From: Podospora pseudocomata
Lineage: Eukaryota; Ascomycota; Sordariomycetes; Sordariales; Podosporaceae
Direction of reading: 5' to 3'
Assembly: GCF_035222375.1 (NCBI RefSeq)
Contig: NW_026946364.1
Location: 186,001 to 250,000, forward strand
Length of the DNA: 64,000 nt
Under the pieces are notes generated by a model. It saw only the letters and a program-made list of their open reading frames with translations. It ran no database searches and was not told the origin of the DNA. A program made the position numbers and the translations under genes. Below, piece by piece: positions 43,321 to 57,532 of this stretch; position 1 is the stretch's first letter, and each line of letters opens with the position of its first letter.

Positions 43321-44750
43321 TTGATGTGTTATTAGATGTACATGATGGGGGCCGCCTTGATGATGACAACAAGAAAAATATGGGACGGATGATTTGATGA
43401 TTCACGCCAACAACGACGACGACGAGCATACGAAAAAGCCGAAGCAACAACTATTGTAATTAATGTATATTTAGACGGACTGGCACATTTTTGCTGAAGG
43501 ATATGTACGGGAGGTAGCGTAGTGTTTTTTGGACGGAATAATAGATGGTTGTGGGCTTGCATTGGTGTGTTTGGTGTCTTTGAGTGATCATGCCTTCCTC
43601 CATGGACCATCTTATGAGAGGCCCAGCTTTTTCCCACTTCCCGTCCATCTGGCACAGACTCAGACACTCACCTGAGCAACAAAGATGGCTTGTTGACGCG
43701 AGCTCAATGTACCTTCCGCACACCATCTTCTTCGACTCGACATTCTGCCAAAATTTGACATGATGGAATTTCTCGAGATCATTCACCGGTTGAATAGGTA
43801 CTCAGCTCTTGCCAAGCTCATAACCCGTTTATTCCTCGTTACCCGTCCTGATTTTATCCTGCCGACCTCAGGGACCAGGGCACCTAACCTCAACGACAGT
43901 TTATGATGAGGCCAACAAAGACAGACGCGTACAGGACAACACAGGTGGAGTTTTGATGACTGCACACACGAAAGCAACCGAGTGACAACAAGCAGTGTTG
44001 CAGCGAAATACCTTTTCTGCCTAAAGGAATCCGGAGGCGGACATAAGCTTTGCTTGGGTTGCCCTGCTACGGCCGATCGCTAGCCATAAAGGGGTGGTCA
44101 GCGACAACGTTGACCCGCAGATGTTGAGATGTAACCGCCACTCGGAAAGCTCCTCGGTTATGAAAACAAAAGTTAAAGCACATGACGGATCATTATAGTT
44201 CATATCTGTCCCCAGCAACCCGGACTTTCCCCCGAATCTGTTCACCCTCCAGCTGACCCGCTCGCGGCTCAACAGAGCCCTCGATGATCACCAGCCCCCT
44301 TGTTGACCAGTCGTCAGCGGCTTGGTGTAAGAATTCAGGCTGAAGATACCATCGACAGGTAGCCAGGGGCTAAGACTCATGATCGGTATTTTTCACGGCA
44401 GACAGAGCGCCAACCGAGCCCGTCGTTACATCGAACAAGCTTGTCTCTTGATCCGACAGACATTCCAAAATCACGGAACAACCCAATTTGCATAGGAAGT
44501 GCGCAATCTACTCTAGACAAGAGGCGTTGTGGAGTACATCCTTTTCATGCGGACCCAAACCAGGGTTTCAACCGCCCCAGACACGGCATGGGATTGGTGG
44601 GAATGACTTGCCCTTTCCAGAAGTCCCGGTTCTACGTCCGGCTCACACGTTACGTACTCCAGGCCAAAGCGCCGCACGGCATCAATCATCGCGGGGCCCC
44701 GCACGGCAGGATGGGAGATCGGCATGGACACCGCTCGGGAGATGGGATTA

Positions 44751-44756
44751 GGCTAA
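44751..44756 (+). promoter_or_regulatory. GGCTAA, candidate XlnR/Xyr1 site
   Basis: GGCTAA matches the GGCTAR core reported for the xylanase activator XlnR/Xyr1 and lies about 450 bases upstream of the GH11 start. A second match, GGCTAG, lies at 45054-45059, 146 bases upstream. Six-base matches occur by chance, so these are candidates only. Confidence 0.35.
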
Positions 44757-45018
44757 AGGAAGGGGGAGCTCTTGACTGGGACGACGACACCACGGAGGAG
44801 GATGGTGATGAAAGGTGCGTGTGGTATACCCGACGTTGACCGGGCATAGGGGGCCTGTGTCACCGAGGCTTTCCGAATTCATGAGGATGCTGGGATGTTG
44901 ATACGTGCGCTTGAGGTAGGAGTGCGGACAACGACATGTCACTTTTCGTAAAGGGGCAAGGGCAAGGTGCAACGGCGAAAAAGAAGCTCATACGATTGTC
45001 TCAAGTCTGTTGTAGTAA

Positions 45019-45875
<857 letters not shown>

Positions 45876-45876
<1 letters not shown>

Positions 45877-45891
45877 GGGGGGGGGGGGGGG
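45876..45891. repeat. 16-G homopolymer at the xylanase stop codon
   Basis: Sixteen consecutive G residues start with the third base of the TAG stop. Length changes here would not alter the protein because the stop's last G is replaced by another G. It may mark a sequencing-difficult site. Confidence 0.9.
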
Positions 45892-47256
45892 AGGGTGAAG
45901 TTGGAGGAGGTTAAGAACCTGGAAGCTGGAAGATGAGAGGAGCAAGGGGTCGACCAGGAGGAAGATCTGTTGAAAGTCTGGGCTGCTTGTGGAAAAGGGT
46001 TGCCAGATTTTAAAGTACAAAATTGTTTTGTTGTAAATTATTCTTGTTGCTTTCACACGCTCCTTTTATGAACACTTTTAGATAGGGATATGACTCGATT
46101 GCATCTCACCATGCCTGTGTTTCTATCCAATGTGAAGCATGCGGGACTATTTCCATCTTTCGAAGACCTTGAGAGACATAATGGATGTTTAGTTTGGGAG
46201 CAGAGCATCTCAAATATTTCTATCGAGGTAAGACGCAGTCAAAGTTCTTCTGAGAATCAAGTGACGTTCCACGGAAGGCTGACAAGACATATCGATTACC
46301 GCAACTTCAACAGTCTGTTGACGGGTGCTGTTGTAAAGTCTTCCGTTTTGAGAGTGAGACGTCATAGTCCTTTCTGCCCAAGAGGTCTTGAATGTTCGAT
46401 GTTGTCGTTTCTTTGATTCCTTTGCCCACCGCTTGAACTTTCCACCACCGCTGTAAGTTTAACTCTCTTTAAGTACCCACACATCTCTAAATCCTTCCAT
46501 CATCGGGCCATTTGTTTATCACCCTGACACTCAGGTTCAGAAAGTCGAAAGGGTTAGGGTTCAGAGAGCCTATCCCTTGGCGCATTGCCGCCAGGCTCCA
46601 GGAGGCAGAAGACAGTGCGCAGCTTCTAGATTTGGAGGAAATGAAACAGAAAGCGCACAAGGATTATTCAGAGAGCTCCCAACTTGCCTAATTTCGGATG
46701 GTGGTCGCTGTTCCCTCCTGCCTTCCATCCAGGCAAGAAAAGGTGGGTCGACCTCGCGGCTGCCTGGCACGTGCACGTCGCGTCTGCCATTGACATCACC
46801 AACGTCAACCACAAGGTCCAAGCACCACGTCTTCACCACCACCTCCGTGGCCGCTACGAAACACCTTCTATTCCAGTTACACCGATATTCTCCGAACGTG
46901 TACGGATTCTGCATCCATCAGCTGGTTTATAAAAGGCCGTCACATCCTGTGAGCAAATGAGTTCTGGCACTCGCGTGGCAGTCGTGGAACCCTGATCGGT
47001 CAGTTGCCGCACACACCCCTCACACAGAACCACCTCTAACACTGGTTTAGGAAAGTTGAAAGCCGGCTCTCTGCTGGCCTCTGTCGTCCCAGTTCCTCCT
47101 TGGGATCCTTCGCCGGGCCCCTGCCTACTCTGAAGCTGCGTCGGGCGGGAAGAAGGCCAGGTGCAGCGGCCACTGCATCGTCCATCACGGCAGTGGCAGG
47201 TGCCTATCCATAGAGCCTCGAGCCGCAGGCTCACTGTCCTACCTTTTGCACCTGAA
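45892..47256. other. Intergenic, no gene recognised
   Basis: About 1.4 kb: 3' flank of the xylanase (AT-rich near 46000-46060) and promoter of the XLF/Nej1 gene. A few short frames (for example 46577-46960) show no family features. Confidence 0.45.
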
Positions 47257-48879
47257 ATGGCCTCACCACTTCCTCAGACCACAATGTCGAACCATCCGTC
47301 ATGGCGGCTTCTGCCCGTCACAGCCCCGGATATCCCCACATTGCTGGTCTCGGCTACCTTTACAAAAGATTCGTATCACTTTCGCCTCACAGATCTCGCC
47401 AATGTCTGGGTAGAAAACATGGAGAGAAAGCCCATCATCAAGCGTGGATTAGTGGAGGATACCAGCATTGATCCCAGTGATGGGCCCGACCAGATCCGCC
47501 GCATGCTCGAGCTGCTTCGAGCTGCCTTCGATCACGATGACCCCGAGCATTCGGACACATCACTGACTCTGGCAAGAGATGATGACAACGATTCCCTTGT
47601 CCTCCATGTCACCTGCGTTCTGCCCCAACCGTTGAAGCCCTTCAAATGGCCGATGGAACTCAAAAAATGCCCGCAATCCAACCTTGCAACTGAACTGGTG
47701 CTACCCATGGTCCAGGCCCACGAAGCCAAACTGCGCGAGATTGATCAGCTGATATCAGCCCTGTGCGAAAAGGACGGAATCATCACACGGCTTGTCGACA
47801 AGCTCGAAGCTACTGGCACCGGGCTTGAGCACGTGTTCAGTTCGCTGTCCGGGAAGCGCAGAGTCACAAGAGCCGCCGCCGAAGCGAAGGTGAAAGGTCT
47901 CGCCCCTTTCTCGGAGGCGGAGTTCCGGAATAGCACTTCGGAGCTGCGTTCTGTCGCTCAGCCCTCTGACGTGTCGACCCTCTTGGAGGACGTCTTTGGT
48001 ACCACGGGCCTGACGTACCAGTCGGACCTTGATCTTGAAGCTTCCGCCACGCTGAGCGATTGGTGGACCAGGATTGGAAAGGGGAAACACGTTGCGCTGG
48101 TCGGCAAGCCCAGCAAGAAGAAAGCCCCGACGCCCTCGCCCCCACCGGCCACAGAGCCCAAGGTGAAGGAGGAGGATGTGGACGACTTTCAGGTTCAAGT
48201 TACTCCTTCTGCCGTTCGGAAGCGTGACACCCGGGCGCGACCTCAACTGGAGACGACCAACGATGATGAGACGTCTTCCGGGGAAGATGAAGACCAGCCG
48301 GTCGTGCCATCTGCTCGGAAAGAGCATGCCACGTCCCCGAGCAAGACAGCCAAATCCCGAATCGGGGTTTTGGGCGGCCGCAAAGCTCCGTCCACTTCAC
48401 CAGTAACACGCCAGACAACCCCCAGGAAAGCTGCTTCCAAAAAAGCACCGGGTTCCTACAATGACGACTCGGAGACGGCTTCGGATGATGACGAGAAGGA
48501 CCAGGGCCACTCACCTTCGTCACCCCCTAAACAACTTCCGAACCGCGGCGGACTGGGCCGCATTGGAGGAAAGGCCAAGCCAGACCCGCCATCACCGGAA
48601 CCGAAAGAAACCACTTCGCCGGCGCAAGTGGACGACAGACCTAGCCCGGCACCGAAGAGACACAAGCTTGGTATCATTGGAAGACATACCCCGAACCCGG
48701 ATGCCGGAGCATCGGCCGCTAGCGACGATGGTAGAGGAAGGAGCAAGAGCAAGACGCCAGCCAAGGATCAGCATCGCGAAACCTCGCAGGAACGAGCTGA
48801 AAGGAAACGGGCCGAGTTGCAAAGAGAACTGGAGGCTCGAGCAGCAGCTGGGCCCGCAAAGAAGAAGCGCAAATTTTAG
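47257..48879 (+). CDS. nej1: XLF/Nej1-type non-homologous end-joining factor
   Basis: An intronless gene for 540 residues. The first about 250 residues match the XLF head and stalk: WRLLPV at the start, LVSATFTKDSYHFRLTDLANVWVE strands, then a coiled-coil stalk (HEAKLREIDQLISALCEKDG). XLF works in the nucleus with XRCC4/Lif1 and DNA ligase IV to join double-strand breaks. The second half is a long disordered tail rich in Pro, Ser, Lys and acidic residues, and the protein ends in KKKRKF, which resembles both a nuclear signal and the C-terminal Ku-binding tail of XLF. The tail is much longer than in animal XLF (about 300 residues). A second methionine at 47284 is an alternative start. Confidence 0.88.
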   Translation: MASPLPQTTMSNHPSWRLLPVTAPDIPTLLVSATFTKDSYHFRLTDLANVWVENMERKPIIKRGLVEDTSIDPSDGPDQIRRMLELLRAAFDHDDPEHSDTSLTLARDDDNDSLVLHVTCVLPQPLKPFKWPMELKKCPQSNLATELVLPMVQAHEAKLREIDQLISALCEKDGIITRLVDKLEATGTGLEHVFSSLSGKRRVTRAAAEAKVKGLAPFSEAEFRNSTSELRSVAQPSDVSTLLEDVFGTTGLTYQSDLDLEASATLSDWWTRIGKGKHVALVGKPSKKKAPTPSPPPATEPKVKEEDVDDFQVQVTPSAVRKRDTRARPQLETTNDDETSSGEDEDQPVVPSARKEHATSPSKTAKSRIGVLGGRKAPSTSPVTRQTTPRKAASKKAPGSYNDDSETASDDDEKDQGHSPSSPPKQLPNRGGLGRIGGKAKPDPPSPEPKETTSPAQVDDRPSPAPKRHKLGIIGRHTPNPDAGASAASDDGRGRSKSKTPAKDQHRETSQERAERKRAELQRELEARAAAGPAKKKRKF

Positions 48880-51800
48880 GACCTTTCTCTTATCAGGTTT
48901 CGAGATGTACTCTTCATCCGCACAATTGCAACAAGTTCACAGTCCGTAATATTGCCCTCGCGCCACATCCCCCCCTGGATGACCAGTCTCACTCTGAGAG
49001 CTGCTCATTACCTGACTTCTCTAGTACACAGACTCCTGCCTCACATCAACTCATCGATTTACGGCGTGAAGCCGCAAGATATGAACAGGATTTCCCGCGT
49101 CACACAATGTCTGCAGCAGCACCTGTTCGACCGTTTCGGCCGTGGTTGTGTCGCCATGCCTCAAGTCCCATGCGTCCTTTTGTGGCCGGCCACTAGCTCC
49201 TGGACCAGGTACACAAGGCAGACGGCTGTAATACAAGAGCTGGACAAGGTCCGAGGGCGAGAAGACTGGGTTGCCGGGAGTAGTAGCTAAAAGCGGACAT
49301 TTTGCCATCGGGACTTTGTGAGCCTGTTAGGTTTTGACCAGACGGCACGACAACGTCACCAGAAACACTCTACTCCTCGCCTGACTGGGCATTGGAGTGC
49401 AGCAACGATTTCATCAACTACCAAAAGCTGAAAAAACCCCAGTCTTTCTTGAACAGTATTACGGCCGGGAAACTACTCCTAAGCGGTAGCACCAGTATCA
49501 CGGGCTTTCTGCACCCAGCACTGATGCCGCTTACCATGCAGCATCTGATATTCACAAGGAAGGGATATCTTTCTTCCGCATATCACTCCCCGTGGAACTG
49601 TGTCGCGGAAATTTTAGCAACTTGTTCGAAAGTCACCAATCTCAGCCACCCACAACATGTCTCCTGTTATACTGAAGCCGTGTCGTAACCAGCCACGGGG
49701 GTGTGGTAACCCTTGGTCGTACAGACTGCTCTGTGTTGAACAGACAAGACAATGCTCGAGCGTGGAGTCTTGATAACTTCCCCGGATGAGCACATGGTGA
49801 CGTGCATGGTGCAAAAAGGAGGCCCAAAAGAGAGACACCGCGCCATCTGGAGCCAACCAAAGTTCTGTCGGCTATATGACGCACACCCTCTTCGCCTTGC
49901 ATGAGTGATAAGTCACCAGTCATTGGCAGATGCGTTGACGCCGCCATATGGGACTCCCAGATACTCTCCTGCACGGCAACAGAAAGCTATGGGGCTCGGA
50001 TGGCCCAACAGTTCTATTCTGTCAGCCCCTGTCGCTTACAAGAAAATCGGTGCCATTTCTCTGCCCACGAATGATGAGCCCCATGGACCCGGCTCCCCGC
50101 TCCAAAGTTACACACGTTTTTTCAGAAGCTGATATTATGGCTGCATGCCACTCGATATGTTCAATTGGCCATTGCAAATCCGGGCTCGTGGCTATTGCCC
50201 GCCCGCCCCCTTGACACGAGGTCGAGTGTTTCTCATGTGGTTTGTTTGACAACCTACGGTTCTCTACAGAGAACAGGTCAGCTCTCCTTAAGATTCACCG
50301 CCGTAATGCATGTCGAAGCCACTGATCAGCGCGGATGCGCCATGGAGCACCCGGAAGCCCCCAGTTCCGGTTGGTACAGCAGGCTGTCAGATGTCTTCGA
50401 GGTTCTGCAGGTTTCTGCTGCGTTCGGGTCCATCTCCGGATCCCTCACTTCGACTCAATACACACGCAGGCTCAACGGCGTCGAGCCTTTCTGCCATCGT
50501 GATGTCCCTGATCTGATCGGATATCATCTCATTCTCGCAACCTTTACCCTTCTCTCTGCAGACAAAGTGAGCGGGGGTGTTGCAAACAGCCCATGCATCG
50601 TTGGTTGCGCACTGATATCTGATCTGATCTCTGGGCTTTTCGCAGCTCATGCCGAGCGGACCAAACACTCTTTGTCCATGGCTCAGGGCCGATGGTGATC
50701 GTCGACCTCGAGTGGGTGTGCGTCATTTAGGCCTGGCAAACCCCACGCGGGAAGTTGCGGTCAAATCAGCGCTTGACACCTGCGGTTCGCATGCAACAGG
50801 TTTACAATTATCGTGCGTTCGTCGCATTGCTGCCCTGCGCGTAACGCGGGTCAAAAAGTCTTGCTAGAGAAAGAACCGGCCGGCCTCGATTGCGTCTTTG
50901 ACGACGTCTTCTTGTTGGCTTGGCTTCAAGTCCGAGTTGAGTGAGGTTGTTGTCGACGACCCGCGGTGGGTTCTCCCGCGGAACGGGGCGCCCGCAGGAG
51001 CGCTACTGCACCGGCTTGTTCGGGTTCTCTTGATCCCTACCCCGTCCGTGATTCGGATTGGTTTTCTTCCCTGACGACGGAGCGCCTCGAATGCCGCTTG
51101 CCACAGTGACCGGCCGTCTTCAGCCAATTCGCGACGGCGCTATGCCCGTGTGCCATTCCTCACTGCAGAACTGCCAGGAATGTTCTGAGGATTTCTAGCC
51201 GCAAGAAATGCACCATCGCCATGAAATCCCGAATTGAGAAAGTTTTGATAGCAAATGTCCGAAGGTTTGTCCCCTCCCCCTCCTCCTCTAGGACCTTTGG
51301 CCTCCGAGAACGAAAGCCCAGGCAGGCCTTTTGACGCTATTTTACAAACAACCATCAAGCATCGGACCGAGACAGAAGACGCCGGTCTCGGGCACCTGGC
51401 CTTCGAGCCAAGGTAGTCATTCACATTACGATCCCTTGCGTGTCGAGGCCGTCCGTCATGGAAGAAAGTCGGATTGTTGGACATCAAATGGGGATCGCAA
51501 CAGAATGCCATAATGATCCGCACCGATTTACTGGCGTGGGGTTTAGGGGAGCGACTGAGGTAAAGCGCACCACTGATATGACGAACTGCTGAGACACGCC
51601 AATGGCTGTGACACAGTCCGGTCCCGCCTACCCGGTTTGGCAGCAGATCCAATCTAGATCAAGCGGGACCCTCCGCCGATCGACCGGGCTCCCCAGGCTA
51701 TCAAAAGGATCCAAAAAGTCGGTCGGATCAATGAGAGCAGTGCGATGAAGCAAGCGAGGACACGCCATGCTTTGCTTCTTTGCTGTCAGCATTTGCCCAG

Positions 51801-54800
51801 AGGTGTGACCACATGAGTTCCCGTTGCTCACTACTGCATAGCAATGCAGCCTCAACACAGCTAACACCTTTTTTATTCGTCACTTTGCTCTGCCAGGCCA
51901 CCGGACCCCATTCAACCGCCTTCCGGATATGGGATTGTTGCGCACCAGACTGAGACAAGAGCAGCTGAGCCCCCAGTCCCGCCGAGGGTTACTTGCAGGA
52001 GACTATTGCATGCTCTTGGAGGTTGTTGGTGGGTGAGATCAGGTTCTGTCCTCGTGGTTCCAGTTAGCACGGTGGGGCTCGGCACGGGGCGCAACAAGCT
52101 TGGTTCTGATGGGGAAAAAGAAACATCGACAAGCAAAGGAGACCGGCGTCCGGCCGGGATAGCTGTACAGACCGCAGCTGTCAGATTCTCTAGGGCTGCC
52201 GCACCCCCGTGCCGGCATCTGTACGTCGGTATATCAGGAAGGTTGGACGAGCCAACCCTCAGGGTTTTTGACCAACCAACAGGCGCATCGACACCGGGAT
52301 TGCCAAAAGGGATTTACGCTGAGAAACCGCAAACCAACTTGGGTTGCATCGGCCCCCTCGTCGGGGGTGTCACCGTGGTCTCCAAGGCGCCAACATGTTC
52401 ATGACGCATACGCTTTCATCATTTTCCTGCTTTGAGGGCGTGGCATGGAGGTTTTTTCTGTTGTCATGGAACAGTTACATGGGACCGAGTCTCGAATACC
52501 TCTGGTTGACAACGGTTGATTGATTTCAGCCACTTTCTTTCCCCGCATGCAGCTTCCTTGGGGGACCCCCCAACCTCTTAGTGCCACCCATCATTGCCTG
52601 GCTGCATGTCGAGGACTCCTTTCAAGACAATGCATTGAATCCAGAATGAAAACTATTGACAGGTCGCATCCGAACAAGGCGTGTTTCCTTTGTTGCGTGT
52701 TGCTCCTTCCGTTTTCTTTGCTGCCTCCCCTCCCGAAGCCGGCGACATGCGACGACTAACATCCATAGGGGGTGTGGCTAGACGGGAGTCTTGCGCAGAA
52801 CGATGATCTCTTCCGCGCAGAAATGCCAACTTGGAGATGGGGCAGAAGCAACAGGATAGCTGCAATGCGGGGCTCTCTATCCGGCGTCCATTCCCTGGTG
52901 CAATCCTGCTGCCCGTCCCGCTGCCAAGCTGCTGTCCCACCATTACACAAAGGGGCCTACGTACAGTGAGGGGTAGCTTGAATATGGATAGGGTGGTGAC
53001 TATCACAGGCAGTGCGAAATCAAGGCAACAGAACACTGAGGTCATTCCACCTTCCGACACATACGGACGAGGTTGGCTTGTTCCAGAGGGGCTTGTCTTG
53101 TGCCAGAGCCACAGCGCTGCTGAGACTTTTACGAAGACATGATGGAAGCACAATACAATCGCACATTGTGTGCTGTCGTTGAAAGGACGAAACTAGGTAT
53201 CGGCCCCCAACAGCACTGTTGCCGTCACTCAGCCTACGTCTTTAACCGCATTCTTCCAGCGATGTGATCCCCAGGAACGGATCGTCTGAACACGGCCATT
53301 GAGATCAGAAAGGTCAGGTGTTGGATCACACGCTCAGTTCCTGCTGCGAGCCCTGGGAGGCCCTGAGCCATCCGGGCGCTTAACTTGGTGATGAGTCTGG
53401 TTAAGGTTATCGACGGCTGGCATGCCAAGTCCCTGGATATATTGATTACCCCACCATCACCCATGACACAGGGCACTAGACGGTTGATACCGTGCAGGCT
53501 ATCCTTTGAACAAAGAAGGATGAAGCAAGACTCGATGGGCTGAGAGATCACACAGCGCCTTCTTTTCTCGACCTGATCTTCTTTTCACTGACCGAGATCC
53601 ATTCCGTTGCCGCATCGAAAGTCAATGAAGGCGTCGGCATTGAGCCTGAATCCGGCGACAAAACGACCGACGGCTGTATAATTATATGTATACGGAGTAT
53701 CACCACATGCATCTGGCACAGTTTTCGGTTCTCGGTCACGGACTGCGACCGCTGAGCAGCACCACACCATCTCTCCAGGTTGACGCACGGACGATCCCGG
53801 GCAGTCGGTACCCAATCGCATCACAGAACTCACTTGAGACAGGGAAGCATTGATGAAGATGGAGCCACACCCCACCACCACCACCTCCTCCTCCACGAGG
53901 GCGTCAGGGATGGCAGCTCGAACATCTATCATCCTTGCGGCACCGCTCAAGGGCTTGATGAGTAGGATATATATGGGTGGAGGGATGCCATCACCGTTTA
54001 CACCGTTGCTCTCGTCTCGAAAGGATGTTGGCGGGGGTGGGCGAGGAGCGCACAGTGTTGTCGGAACAAAGGGACAGGGCGCCTCTGGCGCTTAAATTCA
54101 CAGTAGCGAGATGATAAACGCGACATGCGACATCCGATGATGATGAAGAACTGGATCACTGCGATGGAATTGTGGCATTTGACTGACGTCGGTAAGCCGG
54201 CTGTAGGTGCTGCCGTGCTTGTTGGTTCGGGGCTTCAACAAAGAACGACACCTGCTTCCACCGCGGTGCTGTCTAATCCTCGCTCCGTCTTGATCATGGT
54301 ATACAGTACCCAAAGCCACGACGCGCAGTCGTGGGACGTTTCGGACTCTTGCCCCATTCCTCTGTCAGCTATTCCGAGGTCTGCTATGCAGTGCCAAACG
54401 CACCACCTCCTCCTTCACGGGGTTGCACAGCGCTGGACTCTCGTGCTCATCGCACATGTCCGCGCAAGTTACGGTAGGGACTGCCGGCCACCTCCGCCCT
54501 TTTGTGAACCTCGGAGCCGGACCTCTTTCTCCCCGCACCACCCTCACCGGGCGTGGTATAAAACAACGGATGGGAACACAGCGTCACAGGGTCAATCCCG
54601 GATTTGGAGGAGCGCTGCCCCCGACGACGGCGTTTTTGCAGATTCCCTTTTGCATAACTGGTCGCTTCCTGGAGTTGGGGGCTGCCCGTTGTGCGGCTCT
54701 CTTTCTCGGTGTGGCACAGACATGTACACCCCTCCCCTTTCCCGGGTTTACTCCAGTAAGACGGAGCGGGCATGCCGGGCGGTAAAAGGATTTTGACCTC

Positions 54801-57532
54801 TTGAAGACACTGCCAGACTCCCGGAACCGAAGAAGGATTCTCATATGTATGAGTTGGTGAATGACGAAGTTGGAACCAACAGCATTGCTTGTTGTCGGGA
54901 TACCTGTTTCGATGGGCTTTGCGGAGAAAGGCGGAGATGGGGGGTGGGGGCTTCACAGCCTTGATGAGGTTTTCCAGTTGACACGGAGAGAGGGTAGGTA
55001 ATCAATAGGTGACCAGAGGATCACTAGGCTGTAAGGAAATGCCTGGAACGAGTGAAGATGAGTGCGGAGGTGGTTACTCATCAGGCCCGTCCAATCTCAG
55101 GGGAGAGAATTCTGCTGCCTTTTTGATGGCAGGCGTCGTTGGGGTAAAGGGCGGCCGCTGCTTGATGGCCGGCTGGTGGGGGAGGGGGGTGGTGGCGGGT
55201 TTGACGTACACCACCGGGGACCGTTATTCGGGTATCGGAGCTCGATCTCGACGTCTCAGGGGGTGAAGTCGTTGCAGAAGACAAAGGATGAACCCCAGCT
55301 CTCACGTTTCCTCTTTTTTTCTTCCGAGTTCAAGGCACTTCGAAACACAGAACATCCCACTTGACAAGGCTCCAGACTGGTGAAGTGACATTCCAGTGTC
55401 GACCATGTCGCCTCCCGCTCGCTTGCTGACTGGCATTCCCTGCAGCTCTCTGCACAATTCGAAACAATAGGTTACGCAAACATTTACAAGACTTAAAACA
55501 CCGCATGACTGATTTGCACTTGATCCCTACAGACTTTGCACAGCCCCTTGGCCGGCACTCAAGGGAAATAAAGCAACATGGAGCTCGGCAGCAGCCTGGA
55601 GGGAGAGATTTTGAGTGCCGATGCAGGCCTGAGGCGGCCGTCGAGTTGTGGTCGCGTGGCGACATGGTTGGGTGGTGGGGGGGAGAGGTGAAACTGGGTG
55701 CACTGAGGTCGGGATAAGGGGTTGCAGGGCGGCGCGCGGCACTGCACGGTTCAAGGCCGGAGGAGGAGGATTGCCCCGCCATTCGCTCATCCTTTGAGAT
55801 TGGGATTACTACGAAGTCAAGGTTCTGATAGAGTAAGATGTTTTACGAACGGCCCTTACCTTGACTTTGTATCGACTGTGCTGAGCGGGCGCCAAGCGAC
55901 ACACCCCTCCGATGACGAGGCAAACTACAAGTCAGCCTCAACCGGTGCAGGAACTAGCAACTCTAATATCCCTTGTTGCCAAAACAATAATGGAAGATGC
56001 CGTTGATGGCGTCCAGGGCCGAGACACTGGCACCTTTACCTGGTGGTTGACGGCTCTGGCAGCGACCACAGGGCCGCTGCTGGCCCTGCGGTCTAGTGCT
56101 ATAGTTGACATGGAGGAGCTGTCACTCAGTGCAAACAGGAAACTGCCTGGCAATCTAGATAAACAGAACAAACGATTCCAAACTTGACCGGATGCTTTGG
56201 TGGGTGAGTCGGCCATCAAAGTCAACCGTGATAACTGTGCGGATAGTCAGTTTGCCCACGGTGCTGCGCGAAAAAAGAAAGAAAGAAGACTATCAGTCAC
56301 TAGATGGAATCTTCTTTAGATGTTATCGCCATCAAATCGTACGATGGTGACGATGCGGGCTTGCATGACCTTGCTCGTTCGATGCCCAACCGAGCTTGAA
56401 AGAGGTTGGCTTGGCAAAAGTTGACTGCCACAAGGGCTGGGGAAGTGGTTTGGAAGGGTGGGGGGGAGGGAGGAACAGAAAGACGCCGGGTGCAGCCGAG
56501 GAAGAGTTGAGATTCTGATAGAGGTAGACGCCATTGCGAAGACATTTCCTTGTTCGGTTTGGGGTAGATGGCGGAGTGATGAGGGTCAAAGCAACACCAA
56601 ACGCAAGAGACAAAATTCGTTGGAAAGTCTCTCAAGTTTTGTTCATCAGTCATGACGAGATACATCACCCACCGCCCCTCCAAAAAAAAAAAAATCCCCA
56701 CGAAGACCATGAACCCCCTCCTCCACCCCTCCACCCCAAAACGTGCCCTGGTCAACGTCTCCAAAAGATCTCCTGCAACCACAAATTCCTAGTTAACCCC
56801 TCCCAGACCAATCCCCCTGTGGATTTGTCCCTGCAAAAGGAAAGTGACAAAGTGACACCTGCACCTGCCAGGACCGGGTTCTAACAGCGAGCGTCGACGA
56901 TCATCCCATGCCATCCATCCCCACGATTTTGACAATCCCATCTCACCCGCACTTTCAGCCCAACAAGTCAACTGACACGTGGGTCGAAAGAAAAAAAAGC
57001 AGTGTGCAAATCCAACACCGACTCTGCTCGCTTGACGGCGCGATAACCACCTATTTCTGGCCCAAACAAATCAACGAAAATTTAGCGAGTACTCCGAAGC
57101 ACTGAGGAGTGTACTGTCTGAATCCCATTCAGCAGATGTCAAAAGTGGCGAGTGACAGTATGGCAGTTCTGAAGTAGCATAAGCACAGCTGTTTTTTGGT
57201 CACTTGCTTTTTTGGACCCATCTGACTGACTTTGACACCCACTCGTCAACGACGTTTATTTCTACAGAGACTCACTTCAAACAGCACGCCAGAAACAAGA
57301 AGCATAAATAACAACACACCTCAACTCTCTCTTTTCCTCTGCCCACCATGATAAGGTATAATAATTGTACAAAAATCCATGCTATCCGCCCCCCAAAATT
57401 AACCCATGCTTAAAACACAATCAACCCTTCCTTGCTGATCAACCAAAAACCCCCATTTCCACTCCAACTTTTTATCGCCATGTATGTATGTACAGCAACA
57501 AAAGAAACGACAGAAAAGAAAAAAAAAGAAAC
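48880..57532. other. 8.6 kb with no recognisable gene
   Basis: Lies between the 3' ends of XLF/Nej1 (plus) and the forkhead gene (minus). Base composition looks ordinary, not AT-rich, so it is not a heavily RIP-mutated repeat island. Open frames of 120-220 codons occur on both strands (for example 50165-50698 plus, 51140-51652 minus, 54125-54796 plus, 55330-55782 minus), but none shows a conserved motif, signal peptide or consistent codon bias. A TATA-like tract lies near 53680-53695. The right end (about 57240-57530) is A-rich and probably 3' untranslated sequence of the forkhead gene. I call no gene here. Confidence 0.55.

Noticed and set aside
50864-51127. Possible 87-residue minus-strand protein in the long gap
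   Set aside because: The first 40 residues look protein-like (MAEDGRSLWQAAFEALRRQ), but there is no partner exon, motif or codon bias to support a gene.
53585-53950. Possible 121-residue minus-strand protein in the long gap
   Set aside because: No recognisable fold or signal, and the TATA-like tract near 53680-53695 lies inside the frame rather than before it.
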